Shown piece after piece: positions 43,653 through 51,338 of a stretch of DNA of 64,000 nt. Within the stretch, counting starts at the first letter, position 1, and each line of letters begins with the position of its first letter. The translations under genes were made by a program, and so were the position numbers. Source of the stretch: Brevibacterium picturae (GTDB lineage: Bacteria > Actinomycetota > Actinomycetes > Actinomycetales > Brevibacteriaceae); NCBI RefSeq assembly GCF_900105045.1, contig NZ_LT629739.1, positions 1,736,001 to 1,800,000 on the forward strand. Direction: 5' to 3'. Under the pieces are notes generated by a model. It saw only the letters and a program-made list of their open reading frames with translations, was not told the DNA's origin and ran no database searches.

Positions 43653-43716
43653 GAACCGGTGAAATGTGGAGCCACGAACCAGTGAAATGTGGAACGATCA
43701 GCTGGTGAAATATCGG
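43653..43716. repeat. Three direct repeats with a 23-bp period, possible IS21-type end remnant
   Basis: GAACCGGTGAAATGTGGA (43653-43670) and GAACCAGTGAAATGTGGA (43676-43693) differ at one base. A diverged third copy, CAGCTGGTGAAATATCGG, is at 43699-43716. All start 23 bp apart, and an inverted piece (TTCACTGG) follows at 43717-43724. IS21-family ends carry such spaced repeats for the transposase. No transposase gene is next to it, so this would be a relic; a regulator-binding array is the alternative. Confidence 0.5.
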
Positions 43717-43823
43717 TTCACTGGATGCTGGGATAGGGATCATCGCGACGTTCGCACCCGTCACCGGTCCACATCATGGATTCACCTCCTGCCCTTCACC
43801 GGCAACGGCCGATAATCGTCAGC

Positions 43824-44717
43824 ATGGGCAATGAAGCGCAGACACATGATCTCGATCGGATGAAGATGCGCGGGCGGATCATGCGCCGGTCCGCATCGTT
43901 CAACGTCGCTCACGCCGTCGACGACCAGGGCCCGGGCACCGGAGCCCAAAGCATCCAACGCGCCCTGTCGCTGCTAGGTCTTGTCGGCATCATCGGCAGT
44001 GAGAAACCGAACGGCGCGCTCCTGGGTGAGATCGTGGCCATCAGCGGACGCCCCAAGGCCAGCGTGCATCGTATGCTCAATGCCCTCATCACCATGGGAT
44101 ACGTCGAACGGTGCGAGGACGGCGGGTACCGCCTCGGCGTGCAGTCGCAGATTCTGGGTCAGCTGGCGCAGAAGTCCGCCGAGCCCGCCCTTGAAGAGTC
44201 CGAGTCGAGTCTGCTCAGGCTCGCCGAGCTCACCCAGGACACCGCGTTCCTCACGCTGCGCACCGGCAGCTACTCGATCTGCGCCCGCCGTGAAGACGGC
44301 TTCGGTCCGATCTTCAACAATGCCCTGGCCGTCGGTGATCGCCACCCCTTGGGCATCGGCGCCGGAAGTCTTGCGATCATGACTCAGTTCACCGACGCCG
44401 AGGTGGACGCCTGCTTCGACGCCAACGCTCGAATTCTCGCCGAACGCTACCCCGAGGTGTCCGTTCCCGACCTCAAGGACATCATCCGCCGAGGCCGTCA
44501 CGACGGTTTCGTCCACAACCCCGGCCTGTTCGCTCAGGGTTCCTGGGCGATCGGGGTCCCGGTGAGAATCACGGGCAGACAACCGCGGGCGGCACTGTCG
44601 ATCGCCAGCATCGAGGAGCGGATGACCGGAGCCCGCGTGTTCGAACTCGCCACCCTGCTCCAGCACGAAGCACGCCAGATCGCCGAGGCCGTGACCAGCT
44701 TGGAGGGCCAACCATGA
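43824..44717 (+). CDS. IclR-family transcriptional regulator
   Basis: An IclR regulator of about 297 residues. The winged helix runs over SIQRALSLLGLVGIIGSEKPNGALLGEIVAISGRPKASVHRML. The effector domain contains DRHPLGIGAGSLAIMTQFTD and GVPVRITGRQPRAALSIASI. ATG 43824 is chosen because a GATAAT -10 hexamer lies at 43810-43815, suggesting a leaderless start. A later ATG (43881) would also leave the domain intact. The gene overlaps the following DUF296 gene by 4 bp. Confidence 0.85.
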   Translation: MGNEAQTHDLDRMKMRGRIMRRSASFNVAHAVDDQGPGTGAQSIQRALSLLGLVGIIGSEKPNGALLGEIVAISGRPKASVHRMLNALITMGYVERCEDGGYRLGVQSQILGQLAQKSAEPALEESESSLLRLAELTQDTAFLTLRTGSYSICARREDGFGPIFNNALAVGDRHPLGIGAGSLAIMTQFTDAEVDACFDANARILAERYPEVSVPDLKDIIRRGRHDGFVHNPGLFAQGSWAIGVPVRITGRQPRAALSIASIEERMTGARVFELATLLQHEARQIAEAVTSLEGQP

Positions 44718-45643
44718 GCAACGCTGCGCAACCACACGAGACCACCAGTGAACACGATGCTCCTAGCTACCGCCTCGGCGAGCCCGGTGACATCGTCATC
44801 CATGCCGGGCCCCGGCAGAGTCCGAGAATCGTCTCGGTGCCGACCCGTCATAGCGAACATCTCGTCGATCTCGCCGCCGGCGATGATCTCTTCGACTCCG
44901 TGACCGGCCTCCTTGAATCGCTCGACGTTCAGGGACTCATGGTGGAGTTCGTCGATGGAGAGTTCGGTCGGATCGACTATGTCTACCCTGCCTATGGGCC
45001 CGACGCCGAGCACCCCATGTCCTTCACGTCCGAATTCCACCGCGAGGATCCGGCGACGCTGAATCACGCCTCGGCGACGGTGGGCTCGAGGGACGGTGCT
45101 GCCTTCTGCCATATCCACGCCTCCTGGATCACCGAGGAGGGCGTGACCAGGGGCGGTCACCTGCTGCCCGGCACCCGTGTCGGCCCGACGGGCATGCGCC
45201 TGCGTGCCTTCGCTCTCACTGATGCGCAGCAGCTCAGCGAGACCGACCCGGAAACCGGGTTCTCGGCATTCGCACCGGTGTCGGCACCGACTGGTCCTCC
45301 GACAGAGGAGCCGGCCGACGCGGTCATCTCCCGCGTGCGTCCCGGCGAACTCATCGACGAGGCGATCGCGTCCGTCTGTCGTGAGGCAGGATTCGATTCC
45401 GCCGAGGTGCGGGCCAGCCTCGGCAGCACCACCGGTGCCGTGTTCACAGACGCGACAGCACCATGGCCGGCGGTCGAGTTCACGCACCTGACAGGGTCGA
45501 TCAAGGGCGCTCTGGGTGAGGATCCACGGGTGCGATTCGAAGCGGAGGTCGTCGATGTCGCCGGAGACGTCCACGCCGGAGTGCTCGCTGCCCGGGCGAA
45601 CCCGGTGGCGGTGACCTTCGAACTCTTCGTTCTCCAGGCTTAG
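44714..45643 (+). CDS. PCC/DUF296-domain protein with two half-domains
   Basis: A 309-residue cytosolic protein. The first half (about 20-165) is a clear PCC domain: VQGLMVEFVDGEFGRIDYVYP, then the metal-type motif FCHIHASW plus GGHLLPGT. The second half (about 205-305) repeats the fold in degenerate form, keeping only GDVHAGVLA at the metal-site region. PCC proteins bind DNA in plants and are mostly uncharacterised in bacteria. It is translationally coupled to the IclR gene, which suggests a joint role in controlling or sensing the neighbouring TRAP/CoA operon. The function is unknown. Confidence 0.75.
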   Translation: MSNAAQPHETTSEHDAPSYRLGEPGDIVIHAGPRQSPRIVSVPTRHSEHLVDLAAGDDLFDSVTGLLESLDVQGLMVEFVDGEFGRIDYVYPAYGPDAEHPMSFTSEFHREDPATLNHASATVGSRDGAAFCHIHASWITEEGVTRGGHLLPGTRVGPTGMRLRAFALTDAQQLSETDPETGFSAFAPVSAPTGPPTEEPADAVISRVRPGELIDEAIASVCREAGFDSAEVRASLGSTTGAVFTDATAPWPAVEFTHLTGSIKGALGEDPRVRFEAEVVDVAGDVHAGVLAARANPVAVTFELFVLQA

Positions 45644-45684
45644 GCAGGCTGACAGGGGTAGGCGTAGACCGCCCCGCATCTCCC

Positions 45685-46446
45685 TCAACCCTGCGCCCCA
45701 CCCACCACCTGCGCATAGACACCGAAGAACGGCTCTCCCTTGTCATTGCCACCGCGGTACTCGGCCAGGGTCTTCAAGACCCTCGGGCCCCGCTCCCCGG
45801 TGACGGGATCGAGGTCGATGACCGCACAGCGCGGAATCGCCTCCCCGATCCGCACCCGAACCCCGCCCAGCAGCATCTCCCGCCCGGCCCAGGTCTCCTC
45901 TATATAGGGGGTATCGGTATCGACTAGGGCAGTCGCCCGGAACCTCGCCGCCTCGGCAAGCAGATCGGGGTGCCCGACTTGCTCCCCGAGATCGCGGATT
46001 GAGGCCGTGGTCACGAGCGTGACCGGCTGGCCGTAGACGACGTCTCCACGCGGAACCTTCGCCAGGCGCACCGGTTCGCCCAACCAGGATGACAGCAGTG
46101 CATCATGCGATCCTCGGGTCAGTTCGGCTTCGACCTGCCTACCCCAGTAATCGCAGGTCAGCGTCTCGCCGGAGGCCTCCGGCGCGGCACAGACACTCCG
46201 CTCGTCGGGCAGCGTCACCTCCAGCTCGGCACCATGGAACTGGGCGAGGATGCCGACAAGTGAGGGGTTCTGCACGGTCCGCAGCACCCGCTGTTTGTCG
46301 ATGTCGACGAGGCAGTACCGACGGTCGCCCACCGGCCCCCACTCGTCGAACTCGGCATCCGACTGCGCCAAATGCCGTGTCCCCTTGATCGGAGTGAACC
46401 CGACGCTGCGGACAGCAAGCTCGGCCGAAGGCTGACTCACAGTCAC
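45685..46446 (-). CDS. MOSC-domain protein
   Basis: A 253-residue MOSC protein with the N-terminal beta-barrel (SVGFTPIKGTRH) and the MOSC core. The conserved cysteine is in AIPRCAVIDLDPVTGERG. Relatives are amidoxime-reducing-component-like molybdenum-cofactor carriers that bind Moco through this cysteine. Its start overlaps the SDR stop by 4 bp, so it is the last gene of the long minus-strand operon. Confidence 0.85.
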   Translation of the reverse strand: MTVSQPSAELAVRSVGFTPIKGTRHLAQSDAEFDEWGPVGDRRYCLVDIDKQRVLRTVQNPSLVGILAQFHGAELEVTLPDERSVCAAPEASGETLTCDYWGRQVEAELTRGSHDALLSSWLGEPVRLAKVPRGDVVYGQPVTLVTTASIRDLGEQVGHPDLLAEAARFRATALVDTDTPYIEETWAGREMLLGGVRVRIGEAIPRCAVIDLDPVTGERGPRVLKTLAEYRGGNDKGEPFFGVYAQVVGGAQG

Positions 46447-47210
46447 GACATCACGGCCCCACCGTCGATGCGCAGGATCTGTCCTGTCGTGAATGCCGCA
46501 CCATCGCTGGCGAGGTAGGCGACCGCCTCGGCGATCTCAGCCGGTGTGCCCATGCGATCCAGAGCCTGATTCGAGGTGTCGTAGGCCTGACCTGCGGTCA
46601 GCGCGGACTCGACCGGGCCAGGTGCCACCGAGTTGCAGCGGATTCCCTGCCGCCCGTACTCCTTGGCCACCCACTTCGTCAGTGCGATGATCCCGCCCTT
46701 GCTCGCCGCATACGCCGGCCCTGACCTGGCCCCTGCCTCACCATCGGACACTGCACCACCATTGATCCCCGAGATCGAAGAGATGTTGACGATCGACCCC
46801 GTCCCGGCATGAAGCATGTGCGGGTGCACTGCGGCCTTGATGAAGTTGAACGTCCCGCCGAGGTTGGTGTCCAAGTCACGCTGCCACTGCTCGGCCGTAA
46901 TCTCATCGATTCCGACTCGGGCGGCGGTACCGGCATTGTTGACGAGGATGTCAATCGCACCGGAGGCCTCCACGAAGGAGGCCACAGCAGCGGTAACCGC
47001 CTCGGCGTCGCGGACATCGAGTTCGTACCCCGTGAAGGTCTGCTCAGGGAACTGCTGGGACAGACTGGCCGCGGCCACCTCGGCGCCCTGGAGGTCGACG
47101 ATCCCGACCGATGCTCCACGCTTAGCCAGGGCGGTGGCGATGGCCAAGCCGATACCCTGAGCTGCCCCTGTGACCAGGGCAGACTTGTTCGTCAGCAGAT
47201 TGGGTTCCAT
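46443..47210 (-). CDS. SDR-family oxidoreductase (end of TRAP operon)
   Basis: A 255-residue classical SDR. The start at 47210 follows GAAGGAG. TGAAQGIG (14-21) binds NAD(P), NNAG follows, and the catalytic Ser, Tyr and Lys are in ISSISG and YAASK. It lies 50 bp downstream of dctM. A 3-hydroxyacyl or sugar-alcohol oxidation is possible; specificity is unread. Confidence 0.87.
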   Translation of the reverse strand: MEPNLLTNKSALVTGAAQGIGLAIATALAKRGASVGIVDLQGAEVAAASLSQQFPEQTFTGYELDVRDAEAVTAAVASFVEASGAIDILVNNAGTAARVGIDEITAEQWQRDLDTNLGGTFNFIKAAVHPHMLHAGTGSIVNISSISGINGGAVSDGEAGARSGPAYAASKGGIIALTKWVAKEYGRQGIRCNSVAPGPVESALTAGQAYDTSNQALDRMGTPAEIAEAVAYLASDGAAFTTGQILRIDGGAVMS

Positions 47211-47260
47211 GATTCTCCTTCGAAGGGTGTGAAAGACAGGCGGTGGCGGGTTACCCGGAC

Positions 47261-48793
47261 TTAACCGACGCCGAGGAGGTCGGGCAGCCAGTTCGAGATC
47301 GCGGGAATGTAGGTGATGAGAAGCAGGGCGATGATCGCGGCAATGAGGAAGGGCATGACTCCGCGGATGACCTCCTCGATCCTGATCTTGCCGATGCCGG
47401 CTCCGACGTAGAGGTTGAGTCCCACCGGTGGGGTGAACAGGCCGATGGCGAGGTTGACGGTCATGAACACACCGATCGTGGTCATGTCCACGCCGACTCC
47501 CAACAGGATCGGTACGAGGATCGGAATGAACAGGTAGAAGGCGCTGATCGCGTCGACGAAGGCGCCGACGATGAGCAGGATGATCGTGATCACCGCGAGG
47601 ATGACGAACTTGTTGTCCGTAACTCCCAGCACCGCCGTCGACACGGTCTCGGCGATGCCCTCGACGGTGATGACGTAGGAGAAGAGGCTGGCCACGCCGA
47701 CGATGAACATGATGACCGCCGTCGAGACTCCCGATTCTAAGAACACCTTCGGCAGGTCGGGCAATTTCAGTTCGCGGTAGACGAAGAAACCCACCAACAG
47801 GGCGAACACCGACGCCACGGCACCGGCTTCGGTGGGGGTGAAGATGCCGCCATAGATGCCGCCGAGGATGATGACGGGAATGAGCAGGCCGGGAATGGCC
47901 TTGACCAGGGCGGCGAGGAATTCGCCGAAGCTGCCCTCGGTAGTCGCTCCCGTGCCGGTGACTCCGCCCGTGCCGATCCCGGAGCCGGTCTCCGAAACGG
48001 GCGTTCCAGCCTTGCCGGTTTTCAGCAGTCGAGTCTTCGTCGCACCGGTACCCGCTGTCGCCGACGAAGCAGCCGAGGCCGTAGCGGTCGAGTCCGAGGT
48101 CACGACCGCCTCGGCGCCGGAGGTGGTGCTGGGCTCGGTGCCTGCGGCCAGCAGTCCCCGGCCCGATTTCACGGGCAGGCCGGCGAGTTCGCGGACGCGG
48201 GGGACGAAAAGTGCGGCGATGAAGAACGCCACGGCCATGATGATGCCGGGCACGATACCGGCGATGAACAATCGGGTGATCGAGATCGATCCGAACTCCG
48301 AGGCGACGACGGCGAAGATGATGAACGCGATCGACGGCGGAACAACAATACCCATCGACCCCGAGGCCGCGACGAGGGAGACCGCGTGCTTCTTCTGATA
48401 CCCATTGCGCACCAGCGCGGGAATGAGGATCGCACCGATCGCGGCCACCGTGGCCGGTCCCGATCCGGAGATCGCGGAGAAGAAGAACGCGGAGATGATC
48501 GTCACCGCCGCCAGGCCGTGGCTGAAGCGTCCGAAGACTAAGAACGCGAGATCGACGAGGCGCTGGGAGATGCCCGTGTACTGCATGACGATGCCAGCGA
48601 GGATGAAGAACGGAATCGCCAACAGCGTGCCCGAACTCATCGAGGGAAACATCACCGAGGGCACCACATCCAGGACCTGGAACCCATCGGTGGTGATGAG
48701 GACGGTGACGGCGGCCAGTCCGAGGGAGAACGCCACCGGGATACCCAGGGCGAGGAAGAGGAAGAAGCTTCCGAACAGCAGCAGCGTGATCAT
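47261..48793 (-). CDS. dctM: TRAP transporter large permease DctM
   Basis: A 510-residue membrane protein with the DctM core: GIPVAFSLGLAAVTVL, SGSGPATVAAIGAILIPAL and GIVVPPSIAFIIFAV. Family members are usually about 425-440 residues. The extra length is an 80-residue Ala/Thr/Ser/Gly-rich hydrophilic insertion (about 209-287) between transmembrane segments. The gene overlaps dctQ by 4 bp. Confidence 0.92.
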   Translation of the reverse strand: MITLLLFGSFFLFLALGIPVAFSLGLAAVTVLITTDGFQVLDVVPSVMFPSMSSGTLLAIPFFILAGIVMQYTGISQRLVDLAFLVFGRFSHGLAAVTIISAFFFSAISGSGPATVAAIGAILIPALVRNGYQKKHAVSLVAASGSMGIVVPPSIAFIIFAVVASEFGSISITRLFIAGIVPGIIMAVAFFIAALFVPRVRELAGLPVKSGRGLLAAGTEPSTTSGAEAVVTSDSTATASAASSATAGTGATKTRLLKTGKAGTPVSETGSGIGTGGVTGTGATTEGSFGEFLAALVKAIPGLLIPVIILGGIYGGIFTPTEAGAVASVFALLVGFFVYRELKLPDLPKVFLESGVSTAVIMFIVGVASLFSYVITVEGIAETVSTAVLGVTDNKFVILAVITIILLIVGAFVDAISAFYLFIPILVPILLGVGVDMTTIGVFMTVNLAIGLFTPPVGLNLYVGAGIGKIRIEEVIRGVMPFLIAAIIALLLITYIPAISNWLPDLLGVG

Positions 48794-49368
48794 TTGCGGC
48801 CTCCCTCACGGTCGGTGGTGCCAGTCGAATGGGCGTGCCCGCTCAGTTCCGAGTCGTCGATGACCGGGGCGGCTTCCTGCGCCATGCGCTGCGCGATCGC
48901 CTCGGCGGAGGTGTCCTCGTGAAGCGATGCGCGCGCGGCCTGCAGCGTACGGACGATTCCGAGCAGGCCGGCCAGCGGAATGGAGAGCGTGAACAGCCAC
49001 TGCGGGATGCCCAGCGACGGAGTCGCCCGGCCGCGGATGGCCTGGTTGATCATCATCTCGGTGCCCCAGATGAGGAGGACGGCGAGGAAGATGATCATCA
49101 GAGTGGTGCCGATGATGATCAGAGCCCGTCGCGCCCTCGGTTTCACGTTCTCCACCAGGTAGGTGAAGCCCAGATGCGCGCCGAGGCGGATGCCGACGAC
49201 CGCGCCCATCATCGTGAGCACGACGAGGAGGTTGATCGTGATCTCCTCACTGAAGGCCAGGGAGGCTTGGAACGTGTAGCGGGAGACGACGTTGACGAAG
49301 GTGACGGCGACGATGACCATGAACGAGGCGACGACGACCCAGTCTTCGAACCATTTGACGATTTTCAT
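48790..49368 (-). CDS. dctQ: TRAP transporter small permease DctQ
   Basis: A 192-residue protein with four transmembrane helices (WVVVASFMVIVAVTFVNVVSRY first) and the conserved SLAFSEEITINLLVVLTMMGAVVG region. A 50-residue polar C-terminal tail follows the last helix. It is separated by one base from dctP. Confidence 0.9.
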   Translation of the reverse strand: MKIVKWFEDWVVVASFMVIVAVTFVNVVSRYTFQASLAFSEEITINLLVVLTMMGAVVGIRLGAHLGFTYLVENVKPRARRALIIIGTTLMIIFLAVLLIWGTEMMINQAIRGRATPSLGIPQWLFTLSIPLAGLLGIVRTLQAARASLHEDTSAEAIAQRMAQEAAPVIDDSELSGHAHSTGTTDREGGRK

Positions 49369-49369
49369 C

Positions 49370-50422
49370 TCAGAGCCCTTCCGGAATGAACGCTTCGGAC
49401 ATGTCCTTGCCCCAGACCTCGCGGTATTCGGCGTACAGCGGCTTCAGTTCCTCACGGAACTCCTTCTTCTCCGAATCCGTGAGTCTGTTGACCTCCATGC
49501 CGCTGTCCTCGAGCTCGGCGATCAGCTCCTTCTCCCGGTCGCGGTTCTCCTTGATCTGGAACTCGTTGGTGTCCTCGGCCAGACGACTCACGAGCTCCTG
49601 GTCCTCGGCGTCGAGGGACTCGAAGAGCTTCTCGTTGACGCCGAAGACCAGCGGGTCGTAGGAGTAGTTCCACAGGGTCAGATAGGGCTGGACCTCTTGC
49701 AGGTTGGCGGAGTGGATGACGTCGATCGGGTTCTCCTGACCGTCGATGGCACCCTGCTGCAGCGCGGTGAAGACCTCGCCGAAGGGCATCGTCGTCGGAT
49801 TCGAGCCCAGTGCCCGATAGAGGTCGGTGTAGAGACCGAAGCCGGGGATGCGGAATTTGAGCCCATGCAGGTCATCCGGGGTGTGGATCGGATGATGGGA
49901 GTTCGTGAGCTGACGCATCCCCGATTCGCCGAAGCCCAGGAGGTGGACGCCGTGCTCGGACAGATAGTCGGCGTAGACGTCTCCGCCGGGGCCAGCCAGT
50001 GCTTCCTGTCCCTCTTCGACGGTGTCGAAGATGAAAGGAGCGGTGACCGCGCCGAAGCGTGGGTCAACGGCCGAGTAGATGATCGGCGAGTTGTAGGAGA
50101 AGTCCTTCGCCCCGTCCATGAGCTGTTCGACACCCGCGGTGGCCTCACCGGCGGAGAGACGTTCGTTGCCGAAGACCTTGAGGGTGATGCGGCCGTTCGT
50201 CTCCTCTTCGAGGCTCTTGGCGAACCTCTCGGCGGCCAAGTACCAGGTGCTCGTCGAGCCTGTCGTGACGGTCATCTTCCACCGGTACTTCTGCTTCCCG
50301 TCGTCGGTCGTGCCGAAGTTCGTTCCGCACCCGCTGACCAGCAGGACGAGTGTGACCAGCACGGCGCACCAACCGAGCATGGTCCTCTTCGTCGGTGTTG
50401 TCGGCACCTTTGCCTCCATCAT
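49370..50422 (-). CDS. dctP: TRAP transporter substrate-binding lipoprotein DctP
   Basis: A 350-residue lipoprotein. The signal is TMLGWCAVLVTLVLLVSGCG with the lipobox VSGC. The mature part has the DctP features WYLAAERFAKSLEEETNGRI and GLKFRIPGFGLYTDLYRALG, whose arginine binds the carboxylate. The ligand is an organic acid feeding the acyl-CoA ligase upstream in the operon. Confidence 0.9.
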   Translation of the reverse strand: MMEAKVPTTPTKRTMLGWCAVLVTLVLLVSGCGTNFGTTDDGKQKYRWKMTVTTGSTSTWYLAAERFAKSLEEETNGRITLKVFGNERLSAGEATAGVEQLMDGAKDFSYNSPIIYSAVDPRFGAVTAPFIFDTVEEGQEALAGPGGDVYADYLSEHGVHLLGFGESGMRQLTNSHHPIHTPDDLHGLKFRIPGFGLYTDLYRALGSNPTTMPFGEVFTALQQGAIDGQENPIDVIHSANLQEVQPYLTLWNYSYDPLVFGVNEKLFESLDAEDQELVSRLAEDTNEFQIKENRDREKELIAELEDSGMEVNRLTDSEKKEFREELKPLYAEYREVWGKDMSEAFIPEGL

Positions 50423-50495
50423 TGAGTTGTTCCTGTCTGTGTTGCTGTCGTGTCAGATCGTGGGGCCCTTCTCAGGTCCCAGCATGGTGGACGAG

Positions 50496-51338
50496 CTAGG
50501 TTCCGGCGTTGTGCACGAGTCCACCGTCGACGGGGATGAGCGTGGAGTTGATGTAGCTCGAATCGTCCGAGGCGAGGAACACCGCGAGCTTGGCGATATC
50601 CTCGGGCTGGCCCATCCGTCCCGTCGGGGAGAGTGCGTGCCTGGCGGAGAGCATGTCCTCGATCGAGTCATAGTGGCCGCTGATCGAGTTGTGGATCAGC
50701 GGTGTCTCGATGAGGCCGGGAGCGATCGAGTTCGCGCGGATACCCTCGGCCGCGTGCTGAGCCCCGACGACCTTCGTGAGTTCGATGAGTCCGGCCTTCG
50801 ACGACGCATAGGCGGGGTAGTCGTAACCCATGTAGCGCATTCCACCCACCGAGGAGACCGTGATGATCGACCCGCCACCGGCGCGGCGCATGTACGGCAG
50901 CGCCTGCTTCATCGCCGCGAATGCCCCGGTGAGGTTGATGTCGAGAGCTTTCGCGAAGGCTGCAGTCTCGAGTGAGTCGAGTCCCCCGTTGACGACGATG
51001 CCGACGTTGTAGTGCAGCACCGTGGGATCGCCCAGGGTGGTCGCGCAGTGGTCGAAGGCTGCGGACAGGGAGTCCTCGTCACCGACATCGGCGACGACCG
51101 TGGTCACCCGTGAGTCCAGTTCAGCGTCAGGATCGGCCTCGCCGAGGTTGTCCGACGTCGCGTGCGCGGACCCGAGCGCAGCACGCGCATGCTCGAGGGC
51201 GGCCGAGTCCCGGTCGACGATGCACACCTTCGCCCCGGCGGCCAAGAACGCCTTCGCTGCGGCGAAGCCGTTGTTGACCTGCCCGTCAGGGGTGCCGCAG
51301 CCGATGGCCATGATGGTCTTGCCGGTCAGATCGCTCAT
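50496..51338 (-). CDS. SDR-family oxidoreductase with unusual cofactor motif
   Basis: A 280-residue SDR starting 4 bp inside the ligase gene. The catalytic set is present (SSVGG, Tyr and Lys in YASSK). The nucleotide loop reads GCGTPDGQVNNG rather than TGxxxGIG, and the usual NNAG is NVGI, so it belongs to a divergent subgroup. It is the third gene of the operon. A hydroxyacyl dehydrogenase role is plausible. Confidence 0.85.
   Translation of the reverse strand: MSDLTGKTIMAIGCGTPDGQVNNGFAAAKAFLAAGAKVCIVDRDSAALEHARAALGSAHATSDNLGEADPDAELDSRVTTVVADVGDEDSLSAAFDHCATTLGDPTVLHYNVGIVVNGGLDSLETAAFAKALDINLTGAFAAMKQALPYMRRAGGGSIITVSSVGGMRYMGYDYPAYASSKAGLIELTKVVGAQHAAEGIRANSIAPGLIETPLIHNSISGHYDSIEDMLSARHALSPTGRMGQPEDIAKLAVFLASDDSSYINSTLIPVDGGLVHNAGT

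Noticed and set aside
46443..48809. Single 788-residue frame spanning an SDR and the region over dctM
   Set aside because: Only the last 255 residues match a real SDR with its own ribosome site. The preceding part is the wrong frame of dctM.
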